Source: JADGNZ01 sp963715895 (GTDB taxonomy: Bacteria > Acidobacteriota > Thermoanaerobaculia > Gp7-AA8). From it: 64,000 nt of DNA. Both the position numbers and the translations under genes were made by a program. The stretch lies in NCBI GenBank assembly GCA_963715895.1, contig OY970284.1:3224001-3288000 (forward strand), in the 5' to 3' direction. Each line of letters begins with the position of its first letter. The stretch's first letter is position 1. Positions 8,066 to 15,458 of the stretch are shown one piece after another. Under the pieces are notes generated by a model. It was not told the origin of the DNA. It searched no databases and worked only from the letters and a program-made list of their open reading frames with translations.

Positions 8066-9763
8066 TGATTTTGTTGTCTTCTGCTCAGCAACGAACCTCT
8101 GCACCACCAGCGCCGCCACCACCCCAACTACACACCCGATCACATTCCACCAGAGCCAGGCCATGTCGGTGGCGATCGCGCACCAGACCACGGCCGCTTC
8201 TCCGATCAATGCACCGAAGAAGGCGGCGGTGCCGCTGACTCGCTTCGTGTAGAAAGCGAGGAGGAAGATGGCCAGGATCGTCCCGTAAAAGAGCGATCCG
8301 AGCTTGTTCACCGCCTCGATGAGCGAGCCGAGACGGTTGGCGAATTCGGCGAAGCCGATGGCGAAAACGCCCCAGGCGATCGTCATCAGCTTCGAGAGCC
8401 GGACGCATTCCGCGTCGGTCGCGTGCGGCTTGCCGAGGCGGCGGAAGATGTCCACCACGGTCGTCGAGGCGAGCGAGTTGAGGCCGGACGACGTCGCCGA
8501 CATCGCCGCGCAGAAGATCGCCGCCAGCACCAGGCCGACCACGCCGGCCGGCAGAAAGTCCATCACGAAGGTCAGGAAGATGTAATTCGTATCGCTGTTG
8601 TCGGCCCCCGGCTGCGTGCGTCCGATGAGCGTCGCCGCAGCCGCGCGCGTGGCCGTCTCGCGCGCCTGTACATGGCGCAGCGCCGTGGTGGCGGTATCGA
8701 TGCCGGCGCTGTCGTGTGCGCGCATGGCGGCCAGCAGCGTCTGCACATCGGCGCGCTTCTCGACGAATTGCTGTCTGTGCCGCGCTTCGAGCGCCAGGTA
8801 GTCGGCGGCGTACGGACTGGCCGCCACCTTGGCCCGCTGGACGGTGTTGAAGAACAGCGGCGGGGCGATGAACTGATAGAAGACGAAGACCATCGCTCCG
8901 ACGAAGAGGATGAAGAACTGCATCGGCACCTTGACCATGCCGTTGATCAGCAGGCCGAGGCGGCTCTCGGCGACAGAGGCGCCAGTCAGATAACGCTGCA
9001 CCTGCGACTGGTCGGTGCCGAAGTACGAGAGCGCCAGGAACGCGCCGCCGATGAGCCCCGACCAGAAGTTGTACGGAGTCTTCAGATCGAACTTGAAGTC
9101 GATGGCGTTGAGACGTCCCATGCGCCCGGCCACGCGAAAGGCTTCCACTAGCGTCACGTCGTGCGGGAGCGAATGGATGGCGATGATCAGCGCCACGGCC
9201 ATGCCGCCGAGGGCGATGAGGAGCTGATGAACCTGCGTCCGGCTGACCGCCCTGGTTCCGCCGGTGGCGGTGTAGAGCACGACCGTCAGGCCGACGACGA
9301 CGTTGGTGAGATGAATGTTCCAGCCGAGGATCACCGAGACGATGAGGGCGGGAGCGTAGAGGGTGATACCGGTGGAGAGACCGCGCTGGATCAGGAAGAG
9401 GATCGAGGTCAGCGTCCGCGTGCCGACGCCGAAACGGGTCTCGAGGTATTCGTATGCGGTGAAGATCTGCAAGCGGTGATAGATCGGCACGGCCGTGATG
9501 GAGAGGATCACCATGGCGATCGGCAGGCCGAGGTAGAACTGCACGAAGCGCATCCCGTCGGCGTAGGCCTGCCCGGGCGTCGAGAGAAACGTGATCGCGC
9601 TGGCCTGCGTGGCCATGATCGACAGGGCGATGGTCGGCCACTTGAGCTGGCGCCCGGCCAGCAGATAGCCGTCGAGATTCTTTCTGTGCCGCCCCTTCCA
9701 GACACCGTACGCGACGATGGTCACCAGCGTCCCGATGAGGACGATCCAGTCGATCGGCCTCAT
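8054..9763 (-). CDS. Sodium:solute symporter (SSS family)
   Basis: This 569-aa integral membrane transporter has about 13 hydrophobic helices and SSS signatures. These include YLLAGRQLKWPTIALSIMAT near the N terminus, FLSTPGQAYADGM, and a PAGVVGLVLAAIFCAAMSAT stretch in the second half. A large hydrophilic loop around residues 300-370 separates helices. It probably couples Na+ entry to uptake of a sugar or organic acid; the substrate cannot be read from sequence. Its ATG overlaps the stop of the 61-aa membrane gene (ATGA), which itself overlaps the PIG-L gene. The final L-S-S-stop is encoded by the end of repeat family A. Confidence 0.9.
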   Translation of the reverse strand: MRPIDWIVLIGTLVTIVAYGVWKGRHRKNLDGYLLAGRQLKWPTIALSIMATQASAITFLSTPGQAYADGMRFVQFYLGLPIAMVILSITAVPIYHRLQIFTAYEYLETRFGVGTRTLTSILFLIQRGLSTGITLYAPALIVSVILGWNIHLTNVVVGLTVVLYTATGGTRAVSRTQVHQLLIALGGMAVALIIAIHSLPHDVTLVEAFRVAGRMGRLNAIDFKFDLKTPYNFWSGLIGGAFLALSYFGTDQSQVQRYLTGASVAESRLGLLINGMVKVPMQFFILFVGAMVFVFYQFIAPPLFFNTVQRAKVAASPYAADYLALEARHRQQFVEKRADVQTLLAAMRAHDSAGIDTATTALRHVQARETATRAAAATLIGRTQPGADNSDTNYIFLTFVMDFLPAGVVGLVLAAIFCAAMSATSSGLNSLASTTVVDIFRRLGKPHATDAECVRLSKLMTIAWGVFAIGFAEFANRLGSLIEAVNKLGSLFYGTILAIFLLAFYTKRVSGTAAFFGALIGEAAVVWCAIATDMAWLWWNVIGCVVGVVAALVVQRFVAEQKTTKSLSS

Positions 9764-9945
9764 GCGAACGCTTTCGTGAATGCGTAGAAGACGACGATGA
9801 GGATGGCCAGCTCACCGATTACGGCGGCGTAGAGAAGAGGCCAGTTGACGTTGTCGGGGGTCGGGAGTCGGTTGTCGGGTTCCTGACCACCTGTTGGTGG
9901 CTCCGACTCCCGACCCCCGACTCCCGGTTCCCTCGTCTTCCTCAT
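9760..9945 (-). CDS. Small single-helix membrane protein in symporter operon
   Basis: This 61-aa protein has one transmembrane segment (LLYAAVIGELAILIVVFYAF). Its ATG overlaps the stop of the PIG-L gene and its stop overlaps the symporter start, so three genes are translationally chained. It may be a small accessory subunit of the symporter. Residues from about 7 to 31 (Gly/Pro/Arg/Glu-rich, including PTGGQEPDNRLPTPDN) are encoded by an inverted-repeat element and look like an in-frame insertion. The original protein was probably about 35 residues. Confidence 0.6.
   Translation of the reverse strand: MRKTREPGVGGRESEPPTGGQEPDNRLPTPDNVNWPLLYAAVIGELAILIVVFYAFTKAFA
9852..9927. repeat. Palindromic repeat (family H) inside a coding region
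   Basis: The arms tgtcgggggtcgggagtcgg (9852-9871) and ccgactcccgacccccgact (about 9902-9922) are near-perfect inverted repeats around a short spacer that includes ccacctgttggtgg, itself palindromic. The element lies wholly within the 61-aa small membrane gene and keeps its frame. Confidence 0.8.
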
Positions 9946-12446
9946 TTCGCCGAGACGAGATTCACGAACATCTTGTACGCGCCCGGCACACCGGCCGGAA
10001 GCTGGCGGAACCAGGCGTAGCTCGTGTAGATAAACGTTCCCTTGCCGTAGTGCGCGTACAGCTCGCCGCCTTCTTTGTCCGGTTCGCCGGGATCGTGCGA
10101 GGCCAGGACGGTCTGGTATTGCGGGTCCCAATCCTTGACGAAGTACAGCCCGCGCTCCTGCACCCAGCCGTTGAAATCGGCGTCGGTGATCTTGTTTGGC
10201 GTGTTGAGGAGCGGCGAGTCGGGATGGACGAGGCGGACCGGTGCTTCTTCGACGGTGACGCGTTCCGAGGTGACCTTGAAGGGATACGGGCCGGGGACGT
10301 CGACCAGGAGCGGCTGCGGACTGGTGCTGTTGTACTGGACGACCAACGTCCCGCCGTTCTTGACGTACTCCATCAGCTTCGGGTGCGCCAGGCGCATGCG
10401 CGGGCGGGAGTTATAGGCGCGGACGCCGGTGACGATGGCGTCGTACTTGGCGAAATCGCCGCGATCGAGGTCGTCGTCGGTGAGGAGGGTGACGTCGTAG
10501 CCGACCTGCCGCAGCGCGGAGGGGACGTCGTCGCCGGCCCCCATGATGTAGCCGACGCGCGTGCCACGCTTCTTGATGTCGGCGCGGACGAGTTTGGCGA
10601 AGGCGTCGCCGAAGACGCGCTGCGGCGGGATGTGGCTGTAGTCGATGTTGTTGATCCCGTAGTCGAGCTTCTTTCCATCCGCCAGCTCGACCTGCGCCCC
10701 GAAGACCTCGGCGTACTCGCCTTTCTTCGGCGGCGTCACCTGAAAGGTCGTCCGCGCCTCGTCTCCCTTTTGAGCGAACGTGACCACGGTCGATACCGGA
10801 TCGGAGGTCCATCCCCCCGGAAGGCGCAGCCGGACGCTGACCGGGCCTTTCACGCTGAAGTTGCGCAGCCACACCGTGACCGGCTTCGGCTGGAGGTCGG
10901 GGAAGACGTAGACGTTTGCGCCGAGGTTGGCCGTGACTTCCGGAACGACATCGACGTTGCGGACGCGCTCTCCCTGCACGGCGTCGGTCCAGCGATAGAC
11001 GGCCGGGACCTCGAAGATGATCGTATGCATGGCGTTGTCGGTCAGCGTCACGATCATCGGGATGGCCGTGCGGTTCTCGGGGAGGCCGATGAGCTGCTGA
11101 TCGTCGACGACGTACGACCCTTTGAGCGGCGGCTTCAGCAGCCAGTACGGCTGCGAGATTGGGAAGTCGGGCGGCAGCTTGACGCTGAGGTCCGTCTTGA
11201 CCGGGACGTTGTTCGTCAGCGCCGCGTTCACAGCCTTGCTCGGATCGGCAAAACGCGAGGCCACCATGGCCAGCGTGAACGGGTAGTCCGAGCGATTGAT
11301 GACCGTGACACTGACCGGGATGGCGCTGCCCGCGGTGACGGATGAGTCGCCGGCGGCGACGTCGATGGAGATCCCGGCGCAGGCGCGGATGGCGGCCTGC
11401 AGGTCGCGCATCTTCACGGCTGCCCACGGATGGCTCGACCATGCGGCATTGGCGCTGAGCCGGTCGATTAGATCGTAGGCCTGCAGAAGAAGGGGAATGC
11501 TCTTCGACGGATTCTTCGGATCGAAGGAGTCGGAGGCCTCCTGCAACACCTTGCCCACCGCCTCGCCCCCGGGATAGCGCGACCAGGAGGTGTCGATGCC
11601 ATCGAACATGTCGGTGGCGGCGGGATCGCCGGCGAGTTGATCGAAGTAGTTGAGGGAGCTGCCACGCCGTTCCGCCGCTCCGAAGCCCTGGCTCTTGTGC
11701 ATGCTTCGGCTCTCGGCCGCGATCTCCGTGTAGGAGCGGCCGAGGAGGGGATTGAAGGCGCCGATGTCGAGGCGAAGAGACTTGGCGACCGCGGGGTCGT
11801 CCGGCTTGATCGGCTGAAACGTGAATCGATTCCAGAAAAGCCGCTTCGTCTGCCACGGGCTGACGTACTTGAGCTGCTCGGGGAACTTCGTCGGATCGGC
11901 GGCGGCGGTAAAGGCTTCGACGGCCAGAATGGCGGAGGCGGTGTGATGCCCATGCCCCCCTTCACCGGTGGTCGGGAAGCGGGTGATCATCACGTCCGGC
12001 TGGTAGCGGCGGATGTTCCAGACCACGTCCGCCAGGATCAGGTCGTGGTTCCAGATGGCCAGCGTCTCCTGAGGATTCTTGGAGAAGCCGAAGTCGAGCG
12101 CGCGTGTGAAGAACTGTTCGCTGCCGTCTGTGCGCCGCGCGGCCAGGAGCTCCTGGGTGCGGATGACCCCGAGCAGCTCTCCTTTCTCATCGCCGAGCAG
12201 GTTCTGGCCGCCGTCCCCGCGGGTCATCGAGAGGTAACCGGTGCGGTAGAGCCGCTCGTGGCCGAGGTAGGCGATGAGGGCGGTGTTCTCGTCGTCGGGA
12301 TGGGCAGCCACGTAAAGGGCGCTTCCGACGACCGTCAGCTTCTTGAGTGCCAGCTGGATCTGCGCGGCATCGAGCGGTTTCTGCGCGAAGAGGCCGGCCG
12401 GAAGGATGAGTAGAGTGATGATGAGCGCGAGCGTTCTGCGAAGCAT
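9942..12446 (-). CDS. Secreted PIG-L (LmbE-like) family deacetylase, 834 aa
   Basis: The protein has a signal peptide (MLRRTLALIITLLILPAGLFA). An N-terminal zinc-dependent deacetylase domain follows (about residues 40-260), with the metal motif AHPDDE and a later H-G-HH cluster (GEGGHGHHTAS). The remaining ~570 residues are beta-rich, including NEW3-like beta-sandwich regions and a C-terminal ThuA-like or glutamine-amidotransferase-like segment (AKYDAIVTGVRAYNSR). It may deacetylate N-acetylated sugars outside the cytoplasm, with the coupled symporter taking up a product; that linkage is inferred from the overlapping operon. The family is usually ~230 aa, so this is a long multidomain form. 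Confidence 0.85.
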   Translation of the reverse strand: MLRRTLALIITLLILPAGLFAQKPLDAAQIQLALKKLTVVGSALYVAAHPDDENTALIAYLGHERLYRTGYLSMTRGDGGQNLLGDEKGELLGVIRTQELLAARRTDGSEQFFTRALDFGFSKNPQETLAIWNHDLILADVVWNIRRYQPDVMITRFPTTGEGGHGHHTASAILAVEAFTAAADPTKFPEQLKYVSPWQTKRLFWNRFTFQPIKPDDPAVAKSLRLDIGAFNPLLGRSYTEIAAESRSMHKSQGFGAAERRGSSLNYFDQLAGDPAATDMFDGIDTSWSRYPGGEAVGKVLQEASDSFDPKNPSKSIPLLLQAYDLIDRLSANAAWSSHPWAAVKMRDLQAAIRACAGISIDVAAGDSSVTAGSAIPVSVTVINRSDYPFTLAMVASRFADPSKAVNAALTNNVPVKTDLSVKLPPDFPISQPYWLLKPPLKGSYVVDDQQLIGLPENRTAIPMIVTLTDNAMHTIIFEVPAVYRWTDAVQGERVRNVDVVPEVTANLGANVYVFPDLQPKPVTVWLRNFSVKGPVSVRLRLPGGWTSDPVSTVVTFAQKGDEARTTFQVTPPKKGEYAEVFGAQVELADGKKLDYGINNIDYSHIPPQRVFGDAFAKLVRADIKKRGTRVGYIMGAGDDVPSALRQVGYDVTLLTDDDLDRGDFAKYDAIVTGVRAYNSRPRMRLAHPKLMEYVKNGGTLVVQYNSTSPQPLLVDVPGPYPFKVTSERVTVEEAPVRLVHPDSPLLNTPNKITDADFNGWVQERGLYFVKDWDPQYQTVLASHDPGEPDKEGGELYAHYGKGTFIYTSYAWFRQLPAGVPGAYKMFVNLVSAK

Positions 12447-12579
12447 GGCGGCGAATGGTACCGGGTTCGAAGGAGGAAACGTGTTTCGGTGATGTTGCGG
12501 TTGCGTTGTTGCCGGGTCTTGGGGCCAATCCAGACATCGGGAGGCCGTGATGGCAGCAACCGCTTACAATCATGTTGTG

Positions 12580-12933
12580 ATGCCGAAAAAAGTCTCTGCT
12601 TCACGAGCCACGTTGCCTCGCCGGTGGCGCAACGAGCTGGACGAGATATTCGCGTCGATCTCGCCCGAAGCCGCGGCATTCGTGGCGCGCAATCCGGCGT
12701 TGCGGGCGAAGCTGGCCCGGGCGGCGGAAAGGCTGGGGGAGGCGTTCCCGAGGCATCCCCTGCACTTGGTGCTGGCGTTCGATCATGAGTCGGGGGATCG
12801 GGATCTGTTTGTCGACATCGAGCGACCGGCGAGCTCTAACGCAAGTGCTGACGACCTGATGATGTTCGACGAACACTGGATTCGGGACCGCGAGGATCCC
12901 GAGCTGCAGGTCAATTTCAATTTTCATCATTGA
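12580..12933 (+). CDS. Partner protein of a HEPN gene (putative toxin-antitoxin type pair)
   Basis: This 117-aa acidic/basic mixed protein has a helical N-terminal half. Its C-terminal block contains HLVLAFDHESGDRDLFVDIE, FDEHWIRD and VNFNFHH. I recall similar proteins (FDE-x-W plus a final hydrophobic strand) paired with small HEPN proteins in many bacteria, but I have no formal name for the family. The ATG at 12580 is preferred over GTG/ATG codons at 12547-12550. The stop is immediately followed by the ATG of the HEPN gene, so they form an operon. Confidence 0.55.
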   Translation: MPKKVSASRATLPRRWRNELDEIFASISPEAAAFVARNPALRAKLARAAERLGEAFPRHPLHLVLAFDHESGDRDLFVDIERPASSNASADDLMMFDEHWIRDREDPELQVNFNFHH

Positions 12934-13305
12934 ATGAGTTTCGATTGGTCTGAGCTTCTTGCCGTTGCGGAGGCACTTTCACGTCCTGACCTTGGTGTCG
13001 GACGCGAAGCATGCCTTCGCTCTGCCGTTGGCCGCGCGTACTACGCTGCTTTTGGTACCGCACGTAGCCGTGCACGGGAGCGCCGCGTGCGAACGCGACA
13101 AAGTGCCGCGGAACACGGAGAGATTTCATTGGTCTTCGCTCAGAAGTACGGTGACGCCGGTATGGAAGTCGCGAAGCTGCTGGGCCGTCTTCGAACCAAC
13201 CGTAACATCGCCGACTACGAAGATCACTGCGAAGATCCCGAAAAGCTTACTGAAGAATCGCTCGTCTACGCGCGCCGAGTCTTGACCCTCCTTGCCACGC
13301 TCTGA
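12934..13305 (+). CDS. HEPN domain protein
   Basis: This 123-aa all-helical protein has HEPN features: FDWSELLAVAEAL, an R-S-A-V-G-R-A-YYAAF helix (residues 29-40) and LGRLRTNRNIADYED (84-97). HEPN proteins are often RNases in toxin-antitoxin and defence systems. The usual R-x4-6-H catalytic motif is replaced here by R-N-I-A-D-Y, as in a subclass whose activity is not established. It directly follows its partner gene with no gap and overlaps the next flavoprotein start by 14 bases. Confidence 0.65.
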   Translation: MSFDWSELLAVAEALSRPDLGVGREACLRSAVGRAYYAAFGTARSRARERRVRTRQSAAEHGEISLVFAQKYGDAGMEVAKLLGRLRTNRNIADYEDHCEDPEKLTEESLVYARRVLTLLATL

Positions 13306-14515
13306 CCACTACGACCTCGCCGTCATCGGCGCCGGCGCCGCCGGCCTGATGGCGGCCATCGCCGCAGGCCGTGCCTCGGGTGCGCGCATCGCCGCCATCG
13401 ACGGCGCCAAACGGATCGGGGCGAAGATCGTGATCTCCGGCGGCGGGCGGTGCAACGTCACCAATGAGGCCGTTCGGGCGGCCGATTTCAACGGAAGCCG
13501 CAACGCCATCGCCAAGGTGCTGCGGACGTTCGGCGTGGCTGACACCGTCGCCTTTTTCGAAGACCTAGGCGTGCCGCTCAAGATCGAGGAAACAGGCAAA
13601 CTCTTCCCGGCCAGCAACCGCGCCCGCGACATCGTCGATGCGCTGTTGACCGCGGCGGAGGACGCCGGCGTCGAGATCATCACCGGCATGCACGTGGAGT
13701 CGCTCGATCCCGGCTTCGTCATCAACAGCGCCATCCGCGCCGATCGCGTCATCCTCGCCGCCGGCGGGCGCTCGGTGCCGAAGACAGGCAGCGACGGCTC
13801 GGGATACGACCTCGCCCGCGCCCTCGGCCACACGGTCACGAAGACTTTCCCCGCGCTCGTGCCGCTGATCGTGACGAAAGGACACTGGATCACAGAGATC
13901 AGCGGGACGAGTGTCGAGGCGGAGCTGGTCGTGAAGTCGCCCACCGGCCGCGTCGTGCAGCGTCACCGCGGATCGATGCTCTTCACGCACTTCGGCCTCA
14001 GCGGGCCCGTGGTCCTCGACATCAGTCGCCACTGGATCGCCAGCCATCCGGCCACGCTCGCGGCCAACTTTCTGCCGGGAGAGACGTTCGAATCGGTCGA
14101 TGCCGCGCTCGTCGATGCAGCCCAACGCAATCCGCGCGCGACGGTCGCCAGCGTCCTGCGACACCGCCTTCCCGACCGCCTCATCGCCCACCTGGCCTCG
14201 GATACGCCCCTGGGACGTATGCCGAAGGACGAGCGCCGGCGCGTCGTTCACGACGTCGTCGATTTCACATTGCCCGTGATTCGCGACCGCGGCTTCGACT
14301 ACGCCGAGGTCACGGCGGGCGGAGTGCCGCTGGAAGAGATCGACCTGAACACGATGGAATCGCGGCTCTGCAAAGGCCTCTACCTCTGCGGCGAGATCCT
14401 CGACGTCGACGGCCGCATCGGCGGATTCAATTTCCAGTGGGCTTGGGCCAGCGGGCGGGCGGCGGGGTTGGGGGCGGGTTCTTCCTTTCCGTCCACGGGC
14501 TCCGAAAGCTTGTGA
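13292..14515 (+). CDS. NAD(P)/FAD-dependent oxidoreductase, HI0933/YhiN family
   Basis: This 407-aa flavoprotein has the dinucleotide-binding motif DLAVIGAGAAGLMAAIAAG at the N terminus. HI0933-family signatures follow: KIVISGGGRCNVTN, FFEDLGVPLKIEETGKLFP, AAGGRSVPKTGSDGSGYDLA and a C-terminal GGVPLEEIDLNTMESR, LCGEILDVDGRIGGFNFQ. The family binds FAD; its substrate is unknown. The start is a TTG at 13292 overlapping the HEPN stop region, chosen because it places the Rossmann motif at the normal distance from the N terminus. Confidence 0.88.
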   Translation: MPRSDHYDLAVIGAGAAGLMAAIAAGRASGARIAAIDGAKRIGAKIVISGGGRCNVTNEAVRAADFNGSRNAIAKVLRTFGVADTVAFFEDLGVPLKIEETGKLFPASNRARDIVDALLTAAEDAGVEIITGMHVESLDPGFVINSAIRADRVILAAGGRSVPKTGSDGSGYDLARALGHTVTKTFPALVPLIVTKGHWITEISGTSVEAELVVKSPTGRVVQRHRGSMLFTHFGLSGPVVLDISRHWIASHPATLAANFLPGETFESVDAALVDAAQRNPRATVASVLRHRLPDRLIAHLASDTPLGRMPKDERRRVVHDVVDFTLPVIRDRGFDYAEVTAGGVPLEEIDLNTMESRLCKGLYLCGEILDVDGRIGGFNFQWAWASGRAAGLGAGSSFPSTGSESL

Positions 14516-14649
14516 ATGAGTCTCCACGAGCTTCTTCATTGGCAAAAAATTTGTCAACGAATGGCTTCTTGCTGGCAGGAGAGATGTTTGATCTGCCCTG
14601 ACGTCACGATGTACGTTGTGGTGTCCAGGCCGAAGACGACCGCGCACGC

Positions 14650-14946
14650 ATGGAATCGCATCTCGTCTTCAGCCGGTTACCCTACGAAGCGGGTACGGAC
14701 GAATATGGACCGTTTCATCGCCTCCAATGTGCTCATGTCAACGAGAAGATGTGTGCCAGCGAACGCATCGGAGGCGACCGCAGTTACGGCGTTGGTTTCA
14801 GACGAGTTCACGCGTACGTCGGTCCGCTTCCTGATGGGGAGGAGGGCATCGAGTTCTGGACGAGAGTGCCGCCAGATCGTGGTGCGCCGCCACAATTTGC
14901 GTATTGGAGCGACGGTTCGGATGGAGTAGTCTTTGGATCTCGGTGA
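14650..14946 (+). CDS. Hypothetical protein, 98 aa
   Basis: I do not recognise this protein. It is rich in aromatic and charged residues (EYGPFHRLQCAHVNEKMC, GIEFWTRVPPDRG, FAYWSDGSDG) and has no signal or membrane segment. The open frame extends about 48 bases upstream of the ATG without a start, so the N terminus may be truncated. The 134 bases before it (14516-14649) hold no convincing gene. Right after it, an alternative frame encodes a short segment (DLGDREIVAIVATIVKR), which hints at a local frameshift or another small gene. Confidence 0.4.
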   Translation: MESHLVFSRLPYEAGTDEYGPFHRLQCAHVNEKMCASERIGGDRSYGVGFRRVHAYVGPLPDGEEGIEFWTRVPPDRGAPPQFAYWSDGSDGVVFGSR

Positions 14947-14990
14947 CCGCGAGATCGTCGCGATCGTGGCGACGATCGTGAAACGGGTGG

Positions 14991-15368
14991 ATGGTTATGC
15001 CTATTGCCGCTGCAAAGCCTGACACGACTCCGCGCCTCGAGACCGTCCTGACTCTTCGGGCCTCACGCGACGACATTCGTGAGCTGTGGCCGCAAATGAA
15101 GCCCGTCGGCGAGCTTGCGTCGCCAGGACCGGCGTTGGTCGCTACAGTGGAGTTGTCAAGCGGGCAGCATGCGTCAGTCGTGTTTCATGAACGCAAGCAG
15201 CTTCTGGAAATCCTGGCACCACTGGAAGCGGGAGTCGAAGCTGGACTCGCCAGCTTACTGATCGAACTAAGCATCCCGCCTGAAGCAGTCACTTGGACGC
15301 ACTCCCGGATCGATCGGAGAGCGTTGTTTGAGGCAACCGTTGCAACCGCGCCGACGCCTTTGCGGTAG
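14991..15368 (+). CDS. Hypothetical protein, 125 aa
   Basis: This is a soluble protein of unknown family. The core alternates strands and helices: LVATVELSSGQHASVVFHER, then ILAPLEAGVEAGLASLLIEL. It could be a small alpha/beta fold. ATG codons occur at residues 1 and 3, and either could start the protein. It sits between the 98-aa unknown and the large secreted zincin, on the same strand as both. Confidence 0.45.
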   Translation: MVMPIAAAKPDTTPRLETVLTLRASRDDIRELWPQMKPVGELASPGPALVATVELSSGQHASVVFHERKQLLEILAPLEAGVEAGLASLLIELSIPPEAVTWTHSRIDRRALFEATVATAPTPLR

Positions 15369-15458
15369 TGTCCGCTCGGCGATGGGCGACCGAGTTGCTC
15401 CTATAGATAACGTGCGGTTCCCCGTCCGCCTCCTCCATACATGGCGGGCGCATTTTGC

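Noticed and set aside
7718..8252. Small open frames in the family A repeats (also 59672-59944)
   Set aside because: They are translations of palindromic repeat sequence and recur wherever the element occurs.
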